A DNA stretch of 64,000 nucleotides from Purshia tridentata (lineage: Eukaryota; Streptophyta; Magnoliopsida; Rosales; Rosaceae), in the NCBI GenBank assembly GCA_003254885.1, contig QANT01003104.1:1-64000 (forward strand), read 5' to 3'. This document shows, piece by piece, positions 49,721 through 60,476 of the stretch. The notes under the pieces are model-generated. The model did no database searches. It worked only from the letters and a program-made list of their open reading frames with translations, and was not told where the DNA came from. Every line of letters begins with the position of its first letter. Within the stretch, counting starts at the first letter, position 1. The translations under genes and the position numbers were made by a program.

Positions 49721-52700
49721 ATTAGAATTTGTAGAGGCAACATATTGAAAGGTAATTTAAATTTCACATGTGCATTTCTCAAGCTCTTTTAACATTCTGT
49801 GGTTTGTGTGTTCATTCTGGTAGTGATGTGCCTTTTGTTTGAAGAGAGGCCAGTGTGATGGGTGGTTTTGTTGTTTGGGGTCACCCCACACTGTGAACAC
49901 ATTAAAATGAAAAATCAAACTAGGTGAGGAACTATAAAAACAAAACAATGATGGCTTGATTTTGCAGATGGTGTTTGACAGGTTAGAGGTGGGTAAAAAA
50001 CAAAAAAAGTAAAAAAAAGTAAAATCAGTTACAGTTGGTGTGGTGGGTGTTTGACAGTGGAGATGGAGGGGGTGTATTGAGTAGAGAAGTACAATGAAAA
50101 TAGTCTACATAGAGGGGTTTAAATAGAGCCATCCATAGTTCCAAACCATTATGTCTTTACTAGTTAATAGCTAACAGCCTAATGCCTAACAGATTTCCAA
50201 TCATCAGTGATACCTTCAATCATTGGATCCACATAATTTACATAATTTGTTGTTTCTATGTTATTTTTACTTGATTTTGATTTTGGCCATGTATTTATTA
50301 TATATTCACGGACATGGAACAAAAGATAGAATGTAGTCGTGACACTTTTTGAGAAAGATTCTTGTCAATAAAATTAGCGGTCATTGTAATATTAATATTT
50401 TAGATCATTTTAATAATAATATGTAAGATGTTATGGTAATTACATATCACTCCATCTCAATCTTTTTCTAATTTACTCTTATATTCATTCTAATTAATTA
50501 ATCAGCTTTCATCCTATAGGTACCTACCTCACATTTTCTTTTCTTACTCTAAACTCTCATCACATTCTTCACCCCAAAAAAAACTCTCATCACATTGTAC
50601 ATGAATTGCATGCATCATGATCTTTTGGACTCTTATTAAAAAGGTCTTTGGGTATGATTTCTAAGAGAATGCATCATTTTTATTTCTCTTTTATTTCTTT
50701 TTTGACATGAAAAGAAGTATTTGACTTTGAAACATTATAAAAAAAGTGAAGAGAAATCAATTTTTGTGCATAAACTTAGTACCATCTTTAAAAGTAAATG
50801 ATTTACAACTGAATTTTTTTTAATGAAGCTTACCCTAAATAATGTATATCATTAAAACTAATGGTTTTATCCGCTCCAATTTATAGAGAGCTTCTTGTTT
50901 CTAAAAACTTTAAGTTACCTTCAAAATTTTTGATGGATTAAAATAGATAAAAATGTTATTTTAGTGATTTCACTTTAAAGTTTAACAACTAGTTAATGGC
51001 TTCAATTTTTTCTCTCCACAATATTAGATGAAAGTCCCTAATTCGAACTCTACTCCCTAAATAAATAAATAAAACCACTTTAAAAGGTTAACATAATGTT
51101 CTCTAAAGAGTATGGTTGTAAGAACTTGATGTTGTTCTTTAATTAGTTCATACTTTATGTTGATGGTTTGTATTAGAGGTGTCAAACCGATCATGCATAT
51201 ATATATTAAGTTAGGCTTATGCAGGCTTCGTGTCGTGCTCTTGTTAGCACATTTAATAATCATGTCGTGCTTGTACCGGTCCAAATAGCTAAAACATTTG
51301 GCATGGCCCGTAGTGCATTCGTGCTTGTGTTGTGTTCATGTTGTGCCTTAACAAGCTAGGCTAACAAGCCATTTTTCCTTTGTCTTTTAAGAAATTTATT
51401 TTAAATTATTTTATCTATTTTAGAATTAAATCTTGATATTTGTTTGCTTGACAAGTAAAAAGAAACATATAAAGTCATGCCCTAGTTTAGGTCCATTTTC
51501 ATGCTCGTGTCTCATGTTTTGTGTTGTGTTGTGTTCGTGTTGTATCATGCTATATTAGGCTACATACTTTAGCGTTGGTCAAACAGTTTACTTGTGTCAT
51601 ACGTGCTAGTGCTGGCCTAGCTCGTGTTGTATATGTGTCATGTCATACTTGTTTAATTATATCGTGCTCGTGCTGACTCGCCTCTTTTGACATCTTTAAT
51701 TTGTATATTGAATTTTGGTTAAAAAAATTATAAACTAAAAAGTAAGTAAAAAGGCAAAAACATACGGTAAACGAAAAGGGCAATGGAAATTAATTCTCGG
51801 ACTGAAATCGAAATTCCTCCTGCAGATTCGGTGGGCTCAGTATGCTCAGAAAGAAGAGAAAAACCCGCCAGGCACCAATAACCAAACAGAAGTAGCGCGT
51901 GTTTGGCATTAGACAAAAACAAACAAGTAGCAGATGTTGTCATATAGGCCTGACCAGGTGTGTTTGGGAGCCCAATGATAAAACTCTCTTCTCTTTGCAA
52001 CCCAATCCGAGCTCATTGCCATATCGGCTCTGAATTTAATGGACCCAAAAACAAAAGAAAAACCATTGACGTTATATTAAAATAATAAAAAATTCAACTA
52101 AATTGTTTGATAAATAAGACAACATTTTTTCTAATGAAGCATATTTGAGAGCAATTTCAAGGTTTGTATATATTGTTCTTCACCTAAATTTACTTAAAAT
52201 GATCAAAATATTTTCACATTTGTTAATTATTATTTAACTATTTAATTAGTTAGTGAAAAGATTCTTTTAAAATTTTCCCTATCTACTCAACTCACATAAG
52301 ATAAAATATTTTGAACAATTAAAGAAATTTGAGGAACCTTAAACACTGACTTGAGAAAACATAAGCACAATATTCTGTGCAATAACCAAATTTCTCACAG
52401 GAATAGAATTACAGTAGGATCGATCTCTATATATTTGGAAATGGCTCTCATCTTTGTATTTTCTGAACTACTTAAACTGCATATGAACTTTGGTTTAGCA
52501 TCGCAAAAGCTTTTCAAAAGGATCATTAATTAAACTAAGACCAACAGTACCATAATCACAATGATGCTCATAGCTTACATGCAACATATATATATTTAAT
52601 AACATTACACCTTAAATAATATTGCTAGGAAAAAGAAAAGAAAATAGAAAAAAAAACTTAGACCTCTATTAATTCCAGAAAATATATTCCAACTCTAGGT

Positions 52701-52782
52701 AACTTGGAATTCAGGTGTACATCCACATATTCCAACCCAAATCCGAAGAAATTCCCCTTGTTCATCTCAGCTGGCTAGAGCT
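49721..52782. other. Intergenic DNA, no gene seen
   Basis: AT-rich. A segment at about 51,170-51,690 is rich in TGTCGTGCTCGTG-like words and is probably part of a dispersed transposon-derived repeat family that also appears at 60.7-61.1 kb. A purine/T-rich patch lies at 49,995-50,030. Confidence 0.4.
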
Positions 52783-53403
52783 TCAAACTGATCCAAGCCC
52801 TAGTTTCAACTCCAAGTCCAAATCCTTATTTTTCTGACTGGTCACCTCATCATCATCCTTCTTATTCTGTCCCTTGGCAGCTGCAGCCCTAAGATTTGAA
52901 TCGGACACAGTTCTTTCAGAAGATTTCTCTGATTCTGCACCAGGAAGACCCCCCATATTATTATTATTATTATTATAATTATTATTCATCCGTCCCCCAA
53001 TATAATAATCTTTTGCACTCATACCCTCTTGAGGCTTCACGTGTTTGGGCTCATATTGGTACTGATAATAACCACTTCCTGAAGCCATTAGCCCATGAAA
53101 CATATTCACAGCATGATGATAAGTCCCAGTAGCTGCTAGATCATCAGCAGCTTCAGCCTTGGCCTTCCCTCGGGCAGCGGTGACAGCGGTAGCAGCCACA
53201 GGAGCGGCGGGCAGCTGGTGGTTGTTGTTCTCATGGGATTCAGTGACATGCCCTATTTTCTTCACCACCCGGTTCACGCGGTGGGCATTCTGGTGACCAC
53301 CCAGCGCCTGACGGGTGGGGAAGGCCCTTTGGCAATGGGGGCATTGGAAGAGATATTTGGGGCCTGAGTTGGCTGTGCTCTCATCAGAGTCACTGCCTGG
53401 CAT
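52783..53403 (-). CDS. Single C2H2 zinc-finger protein with EAR motif (probable repressor)
   Basis: Intronless, 206 aa, starting at the ATG at 53,403 (MPGSDSDES). One Q-type zinc finger has Cys21, Cys24, His37 and His41, with the plant-specific QALGGH core at 32-37. An Ala/Val-rich region follows, then an Asn-rich stretch near 139-149 encoded by an AAT-type trinucleotide repeat. The C-terminus DLDLELKLGLGSV is an EAR repression motif of the LxLxL type. Such proteins bind DNA in the nucleus and recruit TOPLESS-type corepressors; many control trichome, flower or root development. The exact subfamily member cannot be named. The leader contains a GT/GA microsatellite. Confidence 0.9.
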   Translation of the reverse strand: MPGSDSDESTANSGPKYLFQCPHCQRAFPTRQALGGHQNAHRVNRVVKKIGHVTESHENNNHQLPAAPVAATAVTAARGKAKAEAADDLAATGTYHHAVNMFHGLMASGSGYYQYQYEPKHVKPQEGMSAKDYYIGGRMNNNYNNNNNNMGGLPGAESEKSSERTVSDSNLRAAAAKGQNKKDDDEVTSQKNKDLDLELKLGLGSV

Positions 53404-53414
53404 GGCGTAAGTGA

Positions 53415-53415
<1 letters not shown>

Positions 53416-53462
<47 letters not shown>
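53416..53462 (+). repeat. (GT)n(GA)n microsatellite in the zinc-finger leader
   Basis: GTGTGTGTGTGTG is followed by about 17 GA dinucleotides, beginning 13 nt upstream of the start codon of the minus-strand gene at 53,403. In the transcript this would be a long CT-rich leader. Confidence 0.85.
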
Positions 53463-53465
<3 letters not shown>

Positions 53466-53533
53466 ATCGATGAAAACAAGGAGAGGAAAAGAGAGAATGG
53501 GGTTAATTGGATGAGTAATATGATGATGAAGAG

Positions 53534-53540
53534 ATTTATA
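53534..53540 (-). promoter_or_regulatory. Candidate TATA box of the first zinc-finger gene
   Basis: Minus strand CATATAAATC, about 131 nt upstream of the ATG. The position allows for a leader of about 100 nt. This rests on motif match only. Confidence 0.35.
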
Positions 53541-55395
53541 TGTAGAGGGGATGAGGGTTTGGACTTGAAAATTAAGCTAGATATGGGTTAAAATCAACTT
53601 CAATATTAATTTTTAATGCAGTGGGATTCTTCAAATGAACCACAGATTTGCTGCCAAGACCTTATCTCTATGTCGTTTTAATGCCGCATTTAGGGAGTGA
53701 GGGACTTGAGAGAGCAAATACATGTGAAATCTAAGCAAACTGGATTACATATCCATGAAGTAAACATGTACTTGCGTACTTTACCAAAAACTGAAAAACA
53801 AATAAAAACAAAACAAAATTTGTTTTTCATTTTTGATTTTTTCTTATTTTTCGTAATTTTCATGTTAATTGGCGCAGAAATGTTATCCTGATTATTTCTA
53901 TCTGATGAGTTGTGGTGTTCTGTCATGATCTGCATGCTGTGTAACGTTTGTATGACAAAAGTACTTAAAACATTGATAGAAGATTATTATTCCCCTCGTA
54001 AAGAGTCTCTGTTTGTTCTTTTCTAAATTAAAAAAATCCTCTTTAATGATTAATATTTTGAACCTTTACACACAGATGAACCACAAATAAAATAAAATAA
54101 AATTAAGACTTTAATTAATTATTTGCTGTTAATTAATAAGCATCATGCACATGCACTTGTATATCTTTACTTCCTTAACGGATAATGATTGCCATGAATA
54201 TGTGTAAGCTTGTCCAGGTTATATATATATGAAAATAAAAAATATTCTAGAGGTAAAGCTTTATTAGTTAATATGGATATATTGTTAATCAACTGGTTTT
54301 TCTGAGCTGATTTTAGCTACACTAAATTTCCTTAATTACAGCCCAGCTTGTACGTACTCTTTTATAGTTGGAATTTCACATAATTATAATTTGTTTTCAA
54401 TTACTAGTTATTGGCAGTTTAGTAATATTTTCTGCACATTAATAAAAGAGGTTTCAAAATCAAATCTTTGTTTTCTGATAAAAAAAATGATATTATTTGG
54501 ACATGACATTATTTTTGGCCAAAAAATCAAAATCAATTATTAACAACACTCTAGGGTTTAGAAAACGGCCAAAGATTACTCGAAAAGTATATTTATGATA
54601 TTTACTTAATAAAGGCGTGAGATCGCGAATTTGGAATTTGTTGGATATGCGTCTGCAATAGAATATGCGTATGTCCGATGTGCGTAAGAGTATTTGAATA
54701 TGTGTCTCAATAAATATGCACTAGATGGTGACATTTAACGGTAGAATCAAATTATTGTCGGATTGGATAATGAAAAACAGAATCATGACCCAACTAATTT
54801 GGAAAGTCATTAATTATTTTGACGGCTGGTTGCATTGTGTTCGATATTAATATACTACACGTAAAACCTATGATACTAATTTAGTATCAGGACGTACATG
54901 AACTTATACGCATGCATGTTACGAATGAGGATACCACACCTTCAAAGTGACCCAAACGAGGACTTTAACATTCATTTTGATTTAAAGAACGATAGATTGT
55001 CAATTTCGTTATAATTTCTGTCATTTGCAAAGACATATTTGTCACTTTCATAATTATTTAAAAACACCTATACAAAAATTAAAACATAACTAAAAGAAAA
55101 AATAAATTAAAGGGGGAGGATGTAGAAACCCTGGCCTGCCCTACCCTCCCCATCCCCACCCCCACCTCGCTGCCTTCCAACCAGCAACTTCCCCCTGCAC
55201 TGTCAACCCACCATGTGCCGTTGAACCCCCTATCTTGCACCGAAGAACCCCCTACCCTGCGTCGAAAATCCCTCTTCCCTTATTTCTAATGTTTCTCTTT
55301 CTCTCTCTTTATCTTTCTCTTTCTCTTTACATGGCGCGAATGCCGCTCTCTACATAGCGTGAATCCCACCAGGCATAAGGAGTGCATTTGCTACC
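53541..55395. other. Upstream region of the first zinc-finger gene
   Basis: AT-rich with no gene. A C-rich patch at 55,125-55,280 (GCCCTACCCTCCCCATCCCC) stands out from the surroundings and may be transposon-derived; nothing else was assigned. Confidence 0.4.
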
Positions 55396-55586
55396 TTATA
55401 GCTACAAGAGAGGGTTCCTTTAGCCATGAGAAAACCCTATTCTTTTACTAGAGAAAGCAAATTAATTAAGCAACCAAACCGCCCCCTCTTTTAATTTGTT
55501 CCTTTGCTAAAAAACCAGCAGCTCTTCCGCAAAGGAAACAAAATAAAAAAAGAGGATATATAGGAGAGGGCCTCCTCATAATATAA
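55396..55586. repeat. Duplicated non-coding block, copy A
   Basis: Shares an ordered series of words with 60,310-60,476: ACCCTATTCTTT, GAAAG, ACCAAACC, CCCC, TTTTAAT, TGTTCCTTTGC, AAAAACCAG, AGAGGATA and TCATAATAT. It lies about 2 kb upstream of the first zinc-finger gene; copy B lies about 3 kb upstream of the second. Confidence 0.75.
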
Positions 55587-56429
55587 ACTGGATTCCACAA
55601 ATGGTGAAGAGAAACTCACATCAATCATGTGAGAGAGAGTGCAGTTAATTAGCATACAAGACAAGCTGTTGGCCCACGTTCTAACATCTTAAACTTTGAG
55701 AATAGTGATCTATATATAACCAACAAACCTTATCTGTACAATTCAAAATTGCGATTCTCGATCTCATGTCACCAGCTAGGTATTACGTGCTCTGGGAACT
55801 AGCTGGCATTGTTAATTACCAGCAATAGTTGTATCCAGTTCTGCAATAAACATTTTTATCTGCAGTTTGAACTTGCTTTAGTGCAAGAATCAATTTAAAT
55901 ACGCACAGACATAGCAATTATACCTTAAAACAAAAAAATTTAAGATTTAGATTTAATACATATATCCCATGATGTCTTACAATTACATTTCTGAATAAAC
56001 CGGAGGAGATCGATCGACCTCACAGTTCATCACTAGTACTAAGCATCACTGGCGGCAACAACATGAAAAACGAAAAGGGTACATACTAAACATAGCAAGC
56101 TAGCTAGGAAACAAACAAACCACTCCTCTCTCTCTCCCTCACTCTGTTTTTTTTTCGGGGGAATTACTATTTGGACTCCAAAAATAAGTTCTTGCACTGC
56201 GCGCTCTATAAACCAGTGGTATATATAGATCGGATCCAGCACAGAGAATTATTTTAGGATAGCAAATATCTTAATTTCCCTGATTTTCAAGCTAGTTTAT
56301 ATGCTTATACCTATAGATATAATGCATATACATACACACACATAGTACACACTCACAGTACTTATCATGTGATGATAGCTAGGATTAAGAGAAAGAACGG
56401 TTAATGGTAGCAGACACTCTGATGATTAT

Positions 56430-57335
56430 TCAGAGTTTGAGAGCCAAGTTCAGCTCTCCATCATGGGTGCCATCCTCACCATCTCCATCAACCATCTCTT
56501 CATCGTCGTCATATTCATCGTCATCGGTCTCATAACCATCATCATCATAACCATCATAATCACCACCATCATCGTCATCATCAGAATCGTGAGCTTCAGT
56601 TGCCAAAGCCAGGTCCAACGTGGGATACTTTTTACCCCTGTTGCTGCCGCTGGCCTCACCGTCTTCATATAATGGTACGTCCCAACAAGTGCCCGGCATC
56701 CCGATCCCCAGCTCTAATCCTTTGGGATCGAAACCCACGGGGATATCATCCGCAGCCATTGGCATGAAGTTGATGAACTCATGCCCAGCACTGTTGTTGT
56801 TCTCAGAACCCTGACCCTGATCATAATCATCGCGATGAAGGTCATCACGATGATCGACATCCTGATGATGGTGGTGACTGCCATCATTAGTGGTGGCTGG
56901 GGGTACCCAGTGCAAAAGGTCAAGGTCCATAACGGAGTCGGAGTCCTGAACATCATTAGTAGGCGGGGGTGGCCAGCACAAAGGGTCACGGTCCAGAACG
57001 GAGTTGGAGTCCTGAACGGGGTCAGAGTCTACAACGGGAGACTTGTTCTTGTTCTTGTCGTTTTCCACCGGACCACCGCAGCAGGCGTTGTCTTGAAGAA
57101 ACTGCAAGCGCAGATCGTTTCTCTCCCGGCGGTGGGCGTTCTGGTGGCCGCCGAGAGCCTGAGAGGTCAGAAAGGCCTTGGAACAAAGGGTACAAGAGTA
57201 AGTATTGTCATTATCATAATTTCTGAAGGTCAGGCAAGCACCGAGAACTGGTGACATTAAAGGGTTGTATCGGACGCGCTGACGAGGTGGTGTGGGGCTT
57301 TTTGAACTCTTGGCGGAGATAGATCTCCTGAACAT
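56430..57335 (-). CDS. Single C2H2 zinc-finger protein with acidic tail and EAR motif
   Basis: Intronless, 301 aa. I start at the ATG at 57,335 (MFRRSISAKSS); the frame is open 15 codons further but only from a TTG. The single Q-type finger has Cys48, Cys51, His64 and His68, with the QALGGHQNAHR core shared with the neighbouring gene. Residues about 107-128 and 129-150 form a tandem internal repeat (VQDSxSVxDxDxLxWxPP). A His-rich patch and a very acidic Asp-rich stretch (about 242-288) follow. The C-terminus LNLALKL is an EAR motif. It is probably a nuclear transcriptional repressor. The acidic, repeat-rich middle is unusual for the family and evolves quickly. Downstream targets are unknown. 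Confidence 0.9.
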   Translation of the reverse strand: MFRRSISAKSSKSPTPPRQRVRYNPLMSPVLGACLTFRNYDNDNTYSCTLCSKAFLTSQALGGHQNAHRRERNDLRLQFLQDNACCGGPVENDKNKNKSPVVDSDPVQDSNSVLDRDPLCWPPPPTNDVQDSDSVMDLDLLHWVPPATTNDGSHHHHQDVDHRDDLHRDDYDQGQGSENNNSAGHEFINFMPMAADDIPVGFDPKGLELGIGMPGTCWDVPLYEDGEASGSNRGKKYPTLDLALATEAHDSDDDDDGGDYDGYDDDGYETDDDEYDDDEEMVDGDGEDGTHDGELNLALKL

Positions 57336-57433
57336 TTTGATGGAACTCCTAGAGAACCAGAGACCCAAACAGGCAAACAAAAGGAGGAGGAGGAGGAGGC
57401 CTAGCTTGAGTGTGTGTTTGGAGAAGGAGGAGA

Positions 57434-57443
57434 GTTTAAATAG
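57434..57443 (-). promoter_or_regulatory. Candidate TATA-like box of the second zinc-finger gene
   Basis: Minus strand CTATTTAAAC, about 100 nt upstream of the ATG at 57,335. This rests on motif match only. Confidence 0.35.
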
Positions 57444-60309
57444 GAAAGTTGTGGCTTAATGTAGAAGGGTAAAATGGGAAGGTCCATTAGTTTGTACAAT
57501 TGGAAATCTAATTAAGCAATGTGGGTGTGTAAATTGTGAAGGAATCTAATTGAAGTTGTAGATGAGAACATTTTAGGGTTGCAAGGCAACGTGGGAGGGG
57601 AGAAGTGAGACTTGGACAGACTGCATGCAATGGAGAGTTGTATCCAAGACACGTGGGCAAGGAGACTAACCAGGGTTAAGAGTTAACTCTGATCACTTTT
57701 GAAGCTACAAACCGGCCAATTGTACATGCAAAAACCTTGGCTTTAATTTGGTCTCACTCAAAATGGCTGGTTGTTTGGTTGAGCTAGATTGTGTATATCC
57801 CACACACCCATCACCCAAACACTGATCATGGATACAGATTTAGCCAGATATATGTGGTTTAACAAAATCAGGTCCACAAATAATTAATTCATCTCACTAA
57901 TTTAGAGAGTTTAGACAGCATATTTGGTAACAAGTTTTGACAACATTAATATTGCTCAAGAACAACCTTAATTATCATTAATTTTTCTCAAATTTCATTA
58001 GAACTTATCTTTGAAAATCGGCTTATAAGAAAAAGAGTGACATATGCTTATAATACTAATTAGACTACCTTTGCCCAACAATTAAGGGCTATAATCTAGT
58101 CTAGTTAGCACGGACTCATGTCATGCGACAAGGAATTGATCCAACTTTTCAATTTCGAACAAATATAAATTTTTACAAATCAGTTAAAGATCAATTATGT
58201 TGAATTGCAAATGTAAGGTAATCACACAAGCTATAACACAAACAACTTAATTAGCTTACTACGTACTCACACAGTTCACATTTTTAATTATGTTGTTTCT
58301 CTCTAAACTTTCCAAACAATTCCACTGGTTTGAGCATTTGAGAGAGATTTTGGAAGTTAATTAGCATATCGGTGTTTGCTTACTCTAATTAATGGTCTTC
58401 TATAGGTTTTCTATAAAGGGGTAAGTGGGTATTGATTATCATGTGGAAATTTTGAAGATAACTCCTCTCAAATGCCTCATATACAACACCTTAAATTGAT
58501 ATTGAGAAAGAATGTGTAAGAATACACTTCTTCCTTTCAAAGGGTCTTTATCGAACCAAAAATAATATCAAATAATTAAGAATATGCACATAGTGTAGAT
58601 CTTCAAAAAAACCCTATCTTCTTAAAAATAGTTGTCTTGCCTTCACAGTGACAGCTCGAGGGCAGATACATGCAGTGGTGAGTTTGAAATGATTACCAAT
58701 TATCAGATAAGCAATGAAGCGAAAGTGTTGTCGTAATACACATAAATAAGATTCTATTCACGCTTGGGTGCATGAGCAGTACTGTAGATTTAAGAGGATG
58801 TAACCAAACAAGTTTGTCCTTATATATATTCCTCTTAATTTCAGTCAACTGATTTCATTACCATGCCCAATATAATTCCTATGTCTTCAACTAACACTGT
58901 CGTCTTCGAATGGGAATCAAATTGATACATGTTCTTGTATATATTACGCAGTTAACTGTGAAGTTTGCAATGTATAAGCAGATGAGTTTTTTTTTTGTTT
59001 TTTTTAATTAATGGAAGGCAGATGAGTTATAATCATCGGGCATTAGATGATATGTAAGAGTTTACCATATGTCAGTGTGTCACACTTTTCGATCAATCCA
59101 CTTGGATTTGGCTTAGAAGGTGCTGAGCATATATATATATGTAGTATAAATAGTTCATTCATATACATTTCAATCAGTACTTTTTCACTATAAATATTTT
59201 CAGTCAAGAGCAACGAGCTAGGTCATGGTCATGCAACCCAAATGTAAGTTTTTTAAGGTTAGTGATCACTTAGTCATCCATAACTAAAACGTTTAGTGAA
59301 ACTCAAATGTATTAGAAAGTAATGTGAAATGCGGTTCAGATAGTTTGATTTAAATACATATACCTAATATTGTACTCTTTTAACAATAACTTTTTGTGTA
59401 CGAATAACAAGTCGATCATTACTTGTCAACCCATATGTATGTTTGTTTGAAGGGTCGATCAGTGACTTAATCCCACTAACCAAAGCGTCTAGTAAGTATC
59501 ACCTTGATCCAATATTAGAAGGTGGTCAATATAAATTGAAAGTGCCCAACCCAATGAATGGAGATGCCTAAAATCTTATATTTTGTTATGAAAGGCTTTA
59601 TTTCCTCTTACATGTAGTGACAGTACTTAAGCTAAACACATTGACAACTTTTGGGTGATGTGTGGAGTGTGTTGTCCCATGTTGAAAATTATAAATCTTA
59701 TGTAAGTGCTTAATTATCACATTTTTGGGTTTTTCCTCCTATTACTAATTGGTTTAATTTGGCTATAATCTTATGTTCAATTACATTGATCTAACGCTCA
59801 TATGGGTCGACACTTTCAACAACCACTTTCTTCCCAACCAATCAACTTCCACGAGTACCAACACTAATTTTCTCTTTTCTCACATGCTTTTTCTAATATG
59901 TTTGGGGCCACAAGTTTCTTGGCATCTACAATAGCATTTGCTATACTTTCCACTATATATAGCGAAAAAGTTAGCTTTAGCATAGTAAATGCTAAATATA
60001 GTCATGTCATTGTAGTGAGTTTTCTTTTTTTTTTATCAATTCTGCTATATATAGTTTTTAGCTTAGCATTTAGCCATGCCATTGTACATGCTCTAATCAA
60101 ACAGCGGGAGTTGCAACTCCATTGGCCCAAACAACAGAAAAATTTAGCTTTAAAATGAAGCTGCCTAGATCTGCATAGATTTTTATCTTCTCTACTTAAT
60201 TGCTGATATTATTCTCCAAAATTTGTGATCGCTAGCACCTATTGTGTATTACTAATTTTCAATCAATATTGTACTTATATTGTCAAGACCTCTTACACGA
60301 TTTGTTACC
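57444..60309. other. Upstream region of the second zinc-finger gene
   Basis: AT-rich with no gene. A weak LTR-like remnant of the TRIM family may lie at about 59,670-59,755 (GTGTTGTCCCATGTTGAAAA, later CTAATTGGTTT). A small AT-rich MITE-like fragment with inverted TAGCATTTA/TAAATGCTA words lies at about 59,930-60,090. Confidence 0.4.
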
Positions 60310-60476
60310 CTTTAGCTACGACGACCTGAAATATTACCCTATTCTTTCACTCGGGAAAGGCGAGAGCAAAGCCACCAAACCCCCTGTTTTAATGTGTTCC
60401 TTTGCAAGAAAAACCAGATCTTCTACAAACAAAACAAAAGAAAACAAGAGAGGATAGAAGGGTCTATCATAATATG
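60310..60476. repeat. Duplicated non-coding block, copy B
   Basis: Counterpart of the block at 55,396-55,586, sharing the words listed there in the same order and orientation, with small indels. It has no coding potential. Confidence 0.75.

Noticed and set aside
57336-57380. Fifteen-residue upstream extension of the second zinc-finger protein
   Set aside because: It begins with TTG, which is not a normal plant start; the ATG at 57,335 is preferred.
59670-59755. Second decayed TRIM LTR
   Set aside because: The start and two internal words match, but the end is missing and divergence is too high to be sure.
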